Assembly (NCBI GenBank): GCA_018382125.1
Contig: JAGZQO010000009.1
Coordinates: 1 to 64,000 of the forward strand
Direction of reading: 5' to 3'
Origin: Collinsella sp.
Lineage (GTDB): Bacteria > Actinomycetota > Coriobacteriia > Coriobacteriales > Coriobacteriaceae
DNA: 64,000 nucleotides
How positions within the stretch are numbered: position 1 is the first letter of the stretch; each line of letters starts with the position of its first letter. A program made the translations under genes and the position numbers. Positions 46,282 through 53,743 of the stretch are shown here, piece after piece. Below the pieces are notes generated by a model. The model worked only from the letters and a program-made list of their open reading frames with translations. It did not search any database and was not told the origin of the DNA.

Positions 46282-46383
46282 CGGCTTTCCCAGGTGCCCG
46301 AGGTTGCCGTGAAAGAGAAGCGCCGCGTACTTTGGTACGCAAACGATGGTTTGAACGGCAAGATCGGGTGCCTGGGGAAGCCG
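46282..46383 (+). repeat. Folded intergenic element family II, copy B
   Basis: Arms CGGCTTTCCCAGGTGCCCGA and its near complement enclose TTGCC-GTGAAAGAGAAGCG, a perfect hairpin GCGTAC-TTTG-GTACGC, then ACGATGGTTTGA and GGCAA. Imperfect pairs fall at the same places as in copy A and again become G-U on the plus strand. It lies between the two reductase genes. Confidence 0.75.
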
Positions 46384-46398
46384 CCGGGACGGATACCC

Positions 46399-47682
46399 CT
46401 AAATGGTTTCCAAGAAAGCTTCAATGCGCGTCTGCAGCTGGCCGGCGTCCTCACCGGCGTAGTCGGTCGTGATGTGCATAAACGGAATGCCTGCCTCCTC
46501 GGCGGCCTTCTCCACGGCAAACGACTCCATCTCGTAGAGCGTGCAGAACTGCAAGGCCACGTCGACGACGCCGTCGGCATGCAGGTCCTTGGCCATCTGG
46601 ACAATGTCCTTCATACGCTGGTCGTTGGGCGTAAAGACGGCGCAGTTGATCTTAAAGTAGCGCTCGGCGATGGCGTCGAGCATCTCGTCGACCGTCTCGC
46701 CGGACTCGTCGACCAGGTCCTTGTAGTAGCGCGAACCCGTGCAGGACTCCTCGCCCACCACAACGCCGCCGGCCTTCTCGATGAGGTTGAACAGCTTCCA
46801 GTTGGGCACGGCCATGGGCGTACCGGTGTACAGGATGCGCTTGGTCCCCTTGGGCGCCACGCCCTCGCCGGCCTCGACACGCCGCTCGCACTCAGCCGCC
46901 ATATCGTTGATGGCTCCGGTCAGACGCGGCGTGTCGTCCATAAAGGCGGCCTGAACGGTCAGCAGGCTGTCGAGACCGCTGATGGGCGCCTGATCGGCAG
47001 CGCGCGTGGCAGCCAGACGCTGCAGGGCGCGACGCTTCTCGTTGACGGCGTGGATGGCAGCCTTCAGGCGCTCCGGCGTAATCTTGACGCCGCACTCTTC
47101 CTCGATCTTGGCGGCAAGCTTTTTAACCTCGGCCTTCCAGGTCACGAGCGTCGACTCGTCGTGCACGTTGGGGATATCCATGACGTACATGTTCTTTTGC
47201 GTGGCAAAGAACTCGTAGGCCTTCTTCTTGCCATCGCAGGTGTTCTCGCCCACCACCAGGTCACTCGACTCAATGTAGGGGCAGACCTCGCCCAGCTTAA
47301 AGCCGGCAAAGCTCTTGATGAGCGGGCAGGTGTTGCGCGGCAGATGCTCCTCGACCTTGTCGGTCGCCCAGTCGGCACCCGAGCACAGGCCAACGGGGAT
47401 GCCATCGCAGGCAAGCACGATCTCCTCGGGCACGTACACACAGAACGAACCGACGATCTTGGTGGCCTCGCCGGCCTCCTTCTTGTCGAGCATCTCCTTA
47501 ATACGGCCGCTGTGGATGTTGGTGGCGACAAAATCCAGGTAGGACGTGGACTTGGGGCGATTGTTCTGCGTCAGGAACATATCGCCGTACATCTGGCCCA
47601 CAGCGCCCAGCAGCATGTCGTGATCGGCAAGATTCATGCCGAGGCTCTCCCACATCGGATGGAAATTGAATTCTTCAGCCAT
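46399..47682 (-). CDS. Double-cubane / 2-hydroxyacyl-CoA dehydratase-like reductase subunit (YjiM type), second
   Basis: A 427-aa paralogue of the downstream protein. Matching blocks are LPRNTCPLIKSFAGF, EVCPYIESSDLVVGENTCDGKKKAYE and the C-terminal NCAVFTPNDQRMKDIV. The N-terminal about 70 residues are extra relative to the other copy. GAGGGG precedes the ATG at seven bases. It is the first full gene of the operon, behind a short leader ORF and hairpin. Whether the two paralogues form a heterodimer or two separate enzymes is unknown. Confidence 0.85.
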   Translation of the reverse strand: MAEEFNFHPMWESLGMNLADHDMLLGAVGQMYGDMFLTQNNRPKSTSYLDFVATNIHSGRIKEMLDKKEAGEATKIVGSFCVYVPEEIVLACDGIPVGLCSGADWATDKVEEHLPRNTCPLIKSFAGFKLGEVCPYIESSDLVVGENTCDGKKKAYEFFATQKNMYVMDIPNVHDESTLVTWKAEVKKLAAKIEEECGVKITPERLKAAIHAVNEKRRALQRLAATRAADQAPISGLDSLLTVQAAFMDDTPRLTGAINDMAAECERRVEAGEGVAPKGTKRILYTGTPMAVPNWKLFNLIEKAGGVVVGEESCTGSRYYKDLVDESGETVDEMLDAIAERYFKINCAVFTPNDQRMKDIVQMAKDLHADGVVDVALQFCTLYEMESFAVEKAAEEAGIPFMHITTDYAGEDAGQLQTRIEAFLETI

Positions 47683-47820
47683 GACGGTTCCCCTCTCGAA
47701 CCAAATACGGACAGCTACGGTATTGCTGCACGGCGGGCGGCGAAAACCCAGCCGTGCCTAAACCCGGAATTTTGGGGAACCTGCTTTGCGGTCGATTATT
47801 TAGTTGTGCGTCGTCTCTCC

Positions 47821-47856
47821 CGGAGCCGTGAACATACCTGCTCATATGCGGCTCCG
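47821..47856 (-). promoter_or_regulatory. Attenuator-like hairpin overlapping the leader ORF stop
   Basis: Arms CGGAGCCG (47849-47856 on the coding strand) and CGGCTCCG (47821-47828) flank the leader ORF stop codon. A ribosome at the end of the leader would block the stem, the layout of a translation-coupled attenuator. No strong U run follows, so it may act on translation or RNA stability instead. Confidence 0.45.
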
Positions 47857-47910
47857 AGCCATATACAGGGCGCGCGCGGCAACGCGGCGAATGTATGTCG
47901 TCTGCGGCAT
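47842..47910 (-). CDS. 22-codon leader ORF of the selenium/double-cubane operon
   Basis: Short ORF MPQTTYIRRVAARALYMARS plus two residues, with an ideal Shine-Dalgarno (AAAGGAGGG, 47918-47926) eight bases before the ATG. It is rich in Arg and Ala. It lies 160 bases before the first reductase gene, directly after a likely promoter, and its stop sits inside a hairpin. The strong ribosome-binding site is the main support; there is no recognised family. Confidence 0.5.
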   Translation of the reverse strand: MPQTTYIRRVAARALYMARSRI

Positions 47911-47940
47911 GTGCGCACCCTCCTTTACAAGTTGAGGTCA

Positions 47941-47978
47941 ACTATATCAACGGTCATCGACTATGCGAACACCGTTGA
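47941..47978 (-). promoter_or_regulatory. Candidate promoter and operator of the selenium/double-cubane operon
   Basis: On the minus strand a TATAGT -10-like box (47941-47946) is preceded by an 8-bp inverted repeat, TCAACGGT/ACCGTTGA (47947-47954 and 47971-47978), spanning the -35 region. GTTGACCTCAAC, another small palindrome, lies at the likely start. The arrangement suggests a regulated promoter. Confidence 0.45.
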
Positions 47979-48077
47979 CATTCGTACGACAGAGGTACCC
48001 GTTGCCTTTTAATAAATTATTATCTTGCTTGATAATTAATCACCATTCTACATTCGGCGAACGGTAGGGAACGAAAC
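47979..48077. other. AT-rich spacer between modC and the selenium operon
   Basis: Contains an AT-rich imperfect inverted repeat around 48010-48042 (TTATTATC, TTGCTT, GATAATTAA). It could be a further operator or an upstream promoter element. I see no gene here. Confidence 0.3.
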
Positions 48078-48109
48078 GGCGGGCTGCCGAGAATCCTCGA
48101 CAGCCCGCC
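48078..48109 (-). terminator. Terminator of the mod operon
   Basis: On the minus strand GGCGGGCTG and CAGCCCGCC form a 9-bp stem around a 14-base loop and GTTTCGTT follows. It lies just past modC. Confidence 0.75.
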
Positions 48110-48116
48110 CTCTGCC

Positions 48117-49187
48117 CTACCGACAAACCAAATGGATCCTGCTGGCATCAAAATGCATGCGCAGCGTCTCGCCTGCTTGCGGCAGCTCGTCGACAGGCAC
48201 GCCCACCTTGTTGACCTTCCACTGCAGACGCGTGGGCGCATCAGCACGCGGCACGTCCAGCAGCACCAGCCGCTCAAAGCGCGAATCGCTCACACGTGCC
48301 ACGTGCAAATCGTAGCTGTTACGGCCCCGCTCCGCACGATTGTCAACATGGAAGTAGCTTGCGCGAATGCCCAGGTACGCCACAGTATCGGGAACCTCGC
48401 GACCCACGTTAAAGGTCATGCCCCAGTCGAGGGCCTCAACTTCTTCGTCGCCGATCTTGCGCGCCCGGCTTGTGTTCTTGCAGCCCGTCAGGCGCAGCGC
48501 CGCCAGCGTCTGCGGACGGCGGACCACGTCCTCGACGGAGCCGATCTCCTCAACATGCCCGTCGTGCATCACGCAGATGCGTTGGCACAGGCGGCACGCT
48601 TCATCGATGTCGTGGCTCACGTAGAGCACAGTACGGTTACAGACGTCGAACAGGTCGAGCATGCTTTGCTCAAGCGCGCTCTTGAAATACGCATCGAGCG
48701 CGCTCATGGGCTCATCGAACATAAAAATGCCCGGATGTGCCGCCACCATGCGCGCGAGCGCCACGCGTTGCTGTTGACCGCCCGAGAGTCGCGCGGGATA
48801 GCGGTCGGCAAAATCGGCTAGGCCAAAGATGCCCAGGTAGCGCTCGGCAAGTTTTTTACGCGCCGCGGCGTCGCCCGCGTCCTTTACGCCGGCACATACG
48901 TTATCGGCCACCGTCATGTTGGGAAACAGCTGATAGTTTTGGAACAGCAGGGCGCATTTTCGCTCCTGGGGCGACAGATTGATGCCCGCCGCCGAGTCAA
49001 AAAAGGTCACGCCGTTGACGACGATCTTGCCCTCGTCGGGCGTCTCCACGCCGGCGATGCAGCGCAGCGTACAGCTCTTGCCGCAACCCGAGGCACCGAG
49101 CAGCGCCACACGATCCTCGCCGGCCTCAAGCTGCATGTCGAGCATAAACCCGGGATAGCGCTTTTTGATATCCAGAACGAGCGACAT
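48117..49187 (-). CDS. modC: Molybdate ABC transporter ATP-binding protein
   Basis: ATPase of the molybdate importer (356 aa). Walker A GASGCGKS (about residues 31-38), signature LSGGQQQRVALAR and Walker B IFMFDEPMSALD are all present. The C-terminal about 120 residues correspond to the regulatory TOBE-like region. It starts three bases after the modB stop, in order modA-modB-modC. Confidence 0.94.
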   Translation of the reverse strand: MSLVLDIKKRYPGFMLDMQLEAGEDRVALLGASGCGKSCTLRCIAGVETPDEGKIVVNGVTFFDSAAGINLSPQERKCALLFQNYQLFPNMTVADNVCAGVKDAGDAAARKKLAERYLGIFGLADFADRYPARLSGGQQQRVALARMVAAHPGIFMFDEPMSALDAYFKSALEQSMLDLFDVCNRTVLYVSHDIDEACRLCQRICVMHDGHVEEIGSVEDVVRRPQTLAALRLTGCKNTSRARKIGDEEVEALDWGMTFNVGREVPDTVAYLGIRASYFHVDNRAERGRNSYDLHVARVSDSRFERLVLLDVPRADAPTRLQWKVNKVGVPVDELPQAGETLRMHFDASRIHLVCR

Positions 49188-49190
49188 GGC

Positions 49191-50633
49191 CTATCGACCT
49201 CCCTGCAAAGCGGCATCATCGCGCATGAGCTCGGCCAGCGCCTCGCGATCGATACGCAAGGCATCGCCGCCCGCCGGGTCGAGCGAATCGCCCTGTCCGG
49301 CAAGATCTTTGATCCGCTTGCGCTCCGCACGGGAAAGGCCCCGCTTGCGATACTTTTGCGAATGCGCCGTGTACATGTTGATGAATAGGATGACCAGGAA
49401 ACTGAACGCAATCACAACGGCGACCCAAAAGAGGGCCACCGAGGTGTTGCCGCCCATCCACTCAAAGTAAATCGCAATGGGGATGGTCTGCGTAATGCCG
49501 GCGTAGTTGCCCGCAAAGAACAGCGTGCAGCCAAACTCTCCCATCGCGCGGGCAAAGGCGAGGACCGTACCAGCGGCAATAGAAGGCCACCCAAGCGGCA
49601 TCATAAGCTTGGCAAAGATGCGACGCTCGGACCATCCCAGGGTTCGCGCGGCGTCAAGCATCTGCGTGTCGAGGCTCTCAAAGGCGCCGAGCGCCGTACG
49701 GTAGACCAGGGGGAACGATACCACCACGGCAGAGATCACCGCCGCAGGCCACGTAAAGACGATCGAGATGCCGTGCGCGATGAGCCACCGGCCCACCCCG
49801 GTCGAGCGGCCAAACAGCATGAGGAGCAAAAAGCCGCAGACCGTGGGCGGCAGCACCATAGGAATCGTAAAGACCGAATCGAGCAGGCCCTTGATGCGAC
49901 TCGAGGTACCCATAGTCTTCCACGCGGCAAACAGGCCCAGTGCAAAGGCAATCACTAGGGCGAGGCCGCTCGTTTTGATAGACACCCAAAACGGGCGATA
50001 GTCGATGTCGCCCAAAAAGGAAGTCAGAGAGGTCAAGGGCCCCTGCTCATCCCGCAACACGACAGACGATGCTTCTACCATTTGAGCGCTATCAAGCCAA
50101 CGCGCGCCGCCCTTGGCATCACCCGAGGCCGATGCAATCACCACATAGCGGTCCCCATCCGCACCGCGCTCGTCAAAGCCATAGGTATACCCGCCGGCGT
50201 CAAACGTTGTTTCCGCCGTGACATACCAAGGAAGATCCACGTCCCCTAGCTGCGCACCTCCCATGCAGTTTACGCTGTCGAGCTCACAGACGAGGGCCTT
50301 GAGACCCGATACGCACTCGTTGTCCTGCGGATCCAATCCATACTTCTCGACCGCCTTGGGCGATATCCACACCACAACGCGATCGGCAGCAGGCGCCACT
50401 ACAAGGTCCACGTCCTCGTCAACGGGAAACCGGTAGCCCTCAGGCTGGCCCTCCATGGCACGAGCGGTCCCCTTGGCCAACCGCTCAAAACCCTCGATCC
50501 CATAGGAAAGCCCATGGGCGGTCGCAGCAACCTGAGCTCCATCCTCAGCGTCTCCAGCAAACGCAAATCCCGGCACCCAGCAAAGCGTGAAGGTTAAAGC
50601 ACAGGCGACAAGGATGCGGAATCTATTAAGCAC
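49191..50633 (-). CDS. modB: Molybdate ABC transporter permease with an N-terminal extra domain
   Basis: The C-terminal about 270 residues are a ModB permease: WVSIKTSGLALVIAFALGLF, TIPMVLPPTVCGFLLL and the EAA-like loop AARTLGWSERRIFAKLMMPL. The first about 200 residues are unusual: a signal-like stretch (LVACALTFTLCWVPGFAFA) and then a soluble, probably extracytoplasmic region (residues about 30-205) of no family I recognise. Normal ModB is about 230 aa; this is 480 aa. The start is a GTG with GGAG at six bases; the longer frame has no ribosome-binding site. A basic, charged C-terminal tail follows the last helix. Confidence 0.88.
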   Translation of the reverse strand: MLNRFRILVACALTFTLCWVPGFAFAGDAEDGAQVAATAHGLSYGIEGFERLAKGTARAMEGQPEGYRFPVDEDVDLVVAPAADRVVVWISPKAVEKYGLDPQDNECVSGLKALVCELDSVNCMGGAQLGDVDLPWYVTAETTFDAGGYTYGFDERGADGDRYVVIASASGDAKGGARWLDSAQMVEASSVVLRDEQGPLTSLTSFLGDIDYRPFWVSIKTSGLALVIAFALGLFAAWKTMGTSSRIKGLLDSVFTIPMVLPPTVCGFLLLMLFGRSTGVGRWLIAHGISIVFTWPAAVISAVVVSFPLVYRTALGAFESLDTQMLDAARTLGWSERRIFAKLMMPLGWPSIAAGTVLAFARAMGEFGCTLFFAGNYAGITQTIPIAIYFEWMGGNTSVALFWVAVVIAFSFLVILFINMYTAHSQKYRKRGLSRAERKRIKDLAGQGDSLDPAGGDALRIDREALAELMRDDAALQGGR

Positions 50634-50701
50634 GAAAAGCTCCAAGCGAATACAAGGACGGAGTGAAACACAAAACGATGGAATTATCGCGCCAAGCCGC
50701 A

Positions 50702-51577
50702 CTACGCGGAAAGCTCAAAGCCGTACTTAGCCCAAATCTTCTGAGCCTTCTTGTTGGTCAGGCAAAAGTCGATAAACGCCTTGGCCTCGTCGGCGTGCTC
50801 GGAGCTCTCGGCAACGGCACCCGGGTACACGATGGGCTTGTGCGAATCCTCGGGGCACACGAAGGCCTCCTCGATGCCGTCGTAGCGGAAGATATCGGAG
50901 CTGTAGACAAAACCGGCCACGCAGTCGCCTGTGGACACATAGGCGGCGGCGGTACCAACTTTGTCGGCCAGGGCCACCTTGTCGGCGATCTCGGGAGCAT
51001 ACTCGCCATCGTCGCCCTCGGTGCCGGTGTAGAGGCCCACGGAGGCCAGGGCCTGGTTGGCGTACTTGCCGGCGGGAACGGTCTTGGCGTCGCCGATGGC
51101 GATCTTGCCGTCCAGATTCGCGACGTCGGCGATGGCCTCGACCTTGGTGTCGGAGCCCTCGGCGCGAATGATCACGAGGTCGTTGACGAACATATCCTCA
51201 CGGGTGTCGGCGTCGACGAGCTCGGCGGCTTCGGCGTCGTCCATGGTGCCCTTGGAGGCCGTGATGAGCACATCGACGGCGGCACCGGCGCGCATCTGCT
51301 CGACAAGGTCGCCAGACGCCTTAAACTGCGTGTCGGCAAACGTGGTGCCGGTCTGCTCGGCGTAGAGTTCCTGAACCTCGGGCAGAGCTTTCTCGAGCGA
51401 GTTGGCGGCAAAGACCTGCAGCTCGACAGCCTTCTTCTTAGAGGAAGACTTGGCGGAGCCGACATCGGAGCCAGCGGGCTCGGACGTCTTGTTGCCCGAG
51501 CAGCCGGCAAGGCCAAGGCCGGCGGCAGCGACAGCAGAAAGCGTGACAAAACCGCAGCGTGAAACCATATCGAACAT
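50702..51577 (-). CDS. modA: Molybdate-binding lipoprotein ModA
   Basis: Periplasmic-type binding protein for molybdate, anchored as a lipoprotein. The lipobox LAGC ends the signal (about residues 22-25). The mature protein has LQVFAANSLEKALPEVQ, KASGDLVEQMRAGAAVDVLITA and GDAKTVPAGKYA, standard ModA blocks. Length is 291 aa. The ATG at 51577 follows AAAGGG at six bases; the TTG two codons earlier is too close to it. Confidence 0.93.
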   Translation of the reverse strand: MFDMVSRCGFVTLSAVAAAGLGLAGCSGNKTSEPAGSDVGSAKSSSKKKAVELQVFAANSLEKALPEVQELYAEQTGTTFADTQFKASGDLVEQMRAGAAVDVLITASKGTMDDAEAAELVDADTREDMFVNDLVIIRAEGSDTKVEAIADVANLDGKIAIGDAKTVPAGKYANQALASVGLYTGTEGDDGEYAPEIADKVALADKVGTAAAYVSTGDCVAGFVYSSDIFRYDGIEEAFVCPEDSHKPIVYPGAVAESSEHADEAKAFIDFCLTNKKAQKIWAKYGFELSA

Positions 51578-51637
51578 ATTCAACCCTTTCGAACGCTATG
51601 CCCGGGCACCCCGCCGCAGGCTTTATTCTGTTACTAG

Positions 51638-51679
51638 ATTATACTTACGCGCGAATAATGATAGTGAGAAATTATTCTC
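51638..51679 (-). promoter_or_regulatory. Promoter and possible operator of modABC
   Basis: A perfect TATAAT -10 box lies at 51638-51643 on the minus strand with a poor -35 region. Just upstream is GAGAATAATTTCTC (51666-51679), an imperfect palindrome, with a second AGAGAATA-like half nearby. This suits regulated expression by a molybdenum-responsive factor, though none is identified here. Confidence 0.55.
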
Positions 51680-51730
51680 GCCAGAGAATATAGTTTCGAG
51701 TTGCCGTGCACCTCGGCGTCGCTTCGGCGG

Positions 51731-51767
51731 AAAACAAAGGCGGAGCAGCCGTTCAGGTCGCCCCGCC
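51731..51767 (-). terminator. Weak terminator after the MoaB/Mog gene
   Basis: On the minus strand GGCGG and CCGCC pair across a 19-base loop and TTTGTTTT follows. It separates the moeA-mog unit from modABC. Confidence 0.4.
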
Positions 51768-51780
51768 GCAGGTAAACCGC

Positions 51781-52260
51781 TTAGTTGGTATGTCCGCCGC
51801 CCGCTGTCATCTGAGCCGCATGCTCCAGCTGGTCTGCTATGGCCTCCCAGCTTTCGCGGGCGGCCTTCGTAGAACCGGGAAAGTTTACGACAAGCGTATG
51901 ACCTCGTTGCATGCAAATAGCGCGCGAGAGCATAGCGCGGCGCGTCTTGGTCATGGAGTACGCACGGATTGCCTCTGCAATACCCGGCACATCGCGGTCA
52001 CAGACGGCACGCGTCGCCTCGGGCGTCACGTCGCGCATCGAAAGTCCCGTGCCGCCACAGGTGAGCACGACATTGGCGTGGCACTCATCGGCAGCCTCCA
52101 CAATGGCATCACCGATCTCGCTGGCGTCGTCGCGCACGACCACATGTGAGACAACCGCCCAGCCCTGCGCCTTGATAAGTTCCTCGAGTGCGGCTCCAGC
52201 CTCGTCCTGAGCAAGATCGCGCGTATCCGAGCACGTCACGATCGAAATCTTCAACTCCAT
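51781..52260 (-). CDS. MogA/MoaB-family molybdopterin adenylyltransferase
   Basis: Adenylates molybdopterin before metal insertion by MoeA. The family motifs VLTCGGTGLSMRDVTPEATR and SRAICMQRGHTLVVNFPGSTKAARES are present. Length is 159 aa. The start MELKISIVTCSDTR has GGAGG at six bases; the longer frame lies inside moeA. It is ten bases downstream of moeA, and mog-type versus MoaB-type naming is uncertain. Confidence 0.9.
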   Translation of the reverse strand: MELKISIVTCSDTRDLAQDEAGAALEELIKAQGWAVVSHVVVRDDASEIGDAIVEAADECHANVVLTCGGTGLSMRDVTPEATRAVCDRDVPGIAEAIRAYSMTKTRRAMLSRAICMQRGHTLVVNFPGSTKAARESWEAIADQLEHAAQMTAGGGHTN

Positions 52261-52270
52261 AGTCTTCCTC

Positions 52271-53533
52271 CTACAACACCGTGCCCTCGGGCAGGTCGAC
52301 ACGCACGACACCCACGACGTCGCCCGCCTTGAGCTCGCACGGTCCTTCGTCAATACGCAGCAGGCAGTTGGACCGCTGCATCGTGCCGAGCAGCGCCGAA
52401 TTCTGCGTCTTGGCCTCGGTCACCAACAGCTCACCGGTCTCGGGGTCGCGCAAAACCGTGGCGCGATCGAAGAAGCGTCGGTCCTGGCGCTTTTTCACGC
52501 CGTGCGTGAGCGTCGCCTGCTGCACGGGACGCGCACCCTCGGAAAAACCGCGCATCTTGCGAATCGCCGGACGGGCAAGCATCTCAAAGCCCACATACGC
52601 CGCGGCCGGATTGCCTGAAAGCCCCAGGTAGGGCTTACCCCCGAGCAAGCCAAACGTGATGGCCTTGCCCGGACGCATCGAGATGCGATCGAACAGCACC
52701 TCGCCCTCGCGCCGGACGAGCGCCGTCACGTAGTCGTAATCGCCCGCCGAGGCGCCACCACTTGTAATGACAAAATCGCACTCTCGCGTGGCGCGATGCA
52801 CCAGCTCGGCAATCGCCTGCTCGTCGTCGGGCGCAATACCGTAGAACACCGGATCTGCCCCGGCATCGAGCGCCTCGGCCATCAGCGCCGAGGAGTTGGA
52901 ATCGCGAATCTGACCGCGCGCCGGTACCTTACTCGGTGCGACCAGTTCCGTGCCCAGCGAGATAATGCCCACGCGCGGGGCGGCATGTACCTTCACGCTC
53001 GCGTATCCGGCGCTTGCCAGCAAGCCGGCGCCCGCCGGGGCCACGACCTCGCCGGCATGCATCACAACATCGCCGGCATGGGCCTCCTCGGCGGCAGAGC
53101 GAACGTTCTCCCCTACCTTGGCAGGCGCCGAGAAGCGAACGTGCGAGCCCTCGTTGCCATCGCCGTCGAGCACGTCGACGATCTCGTACTTCACCACGGC
53201 ATCGGCACCTTCGGGCACCGGCGCGCCCGTCATGATGCGGACGGTCTCGCCCGTGCCGATTGCGCCGTCAAACACATGGCCCGCGGCCTCGTGTCCGATA
53301 ACGTCGAGCGTCACCGGCGCCTCGCCAGATGCCTGCGCCAAGTCCGCCGAGCGCACGGCATATCCGTCCATAGCGCTGTTGGCAAACGGCGAGATGTCGA
53401 TATCAGCCACCGCGTCCTCGGCCAAGGGAAGACCGGCGGCCTGCCACACGGGAATCTCGATGAGATCGGTCGGAGCAACGTGCGACAGAACAATCGACTG
53501 CGCGTCCTCCAGCGGAATGAGTTTCTCTGCCAT
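52271..53533 (-). CDS. moeA: Molybdopterin molybdotransferase MoeA
   Basis: Inserts molybdate into adenylated molybdopterin. The N-terminal DISPFANSAMDGYAVR (about residues 48-63), IMTGAPVPEGADAVVKYE and the catalytic-region TSGGASAGDYDYV are all present, as is LSGNPAAAYVGFE near residue 300. Length is 420 aa. The ATG at 53533 follows AGAGGTG. It leads a moeA-mog pair just upstream of modABC. Confidence 0.96.
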   Translation of the reverse strand: MAEKLIPLEDAQSIVLSHVAPTDLIEIPVWQAAGLPLAEDAVADIDISPFANSAMDGYAVRSADLAQASGEAPVTLDVIGHEAAGHVFDGAIGTGETVRIMTGAPVPEGADAVVKYEIVDVLDGDGNEGSHVRFSAPAKVGENVRSAAEEAHAGDVVMHAGEVVAPAGAGLLASAGYASVKVHAAPRVGIISLGTELVAPSKVPARGQIRDSNSSALMAEALDAGADPVFYGIAPDDEQAIAELVHRATRECDFVITSGGASAGDYDYVTALVRREGEVLFDRISMRPGKAITFGLLGGKPYLGLSGNPAAAYVGFEMLARPAIRKMRGFSEGARPVQQATLTHGVKKRQDRRFFDRATVLRDPETGELLVTEAKTQNSALLGTMQRSNCLLRIDEGPCELKAGDVVGVVRVDLPEGTVL

Positions 53534-53708
53534 ATGCACCTCTTAATGCCACGGCGCACAACAGGGGCGCCGATTCTTTATGCTTGTCTCAGTATAATCC
53601 CCCGACGCACGACCGCGACTCGGCCTGTACCCGCAAATACACCTGTCGGTTGCAGGCCGCGAAACAGAATGGAAACCAACCCACCGGCTCGTCGCGTTTA
53701 CCGCGTTT

Positions 53709-53714
53709 TATAAT
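53709..53714 (+). promoter_or_regulatory. -10 box for the CLC transporter gene
   Basis: TATAAT lies 30 bases before the start codon. No clear -35 box is seen at 17 bases. There is no recognisable fluoride riboswitch between it and the gene. Confidence 0.5.
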
Positions 53715-53743
53715 GCTTGCGTTGCAACCTAAAAGAGGAACGT

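Noticed and set aside
47675..47941. An 88-codon minus-strand ORF before the second reductase gene
   Set aside because: Composition is not protein-like; the better candidate is the 22-codon leader ORF with a strong ribosome-binding site in another frame.
53575..53743. Fluoride riboswitch before the CLC gene
   Set aside because: Only about 23 bases of leader follow the -10 box, too short for the motif, and no motif upstream.
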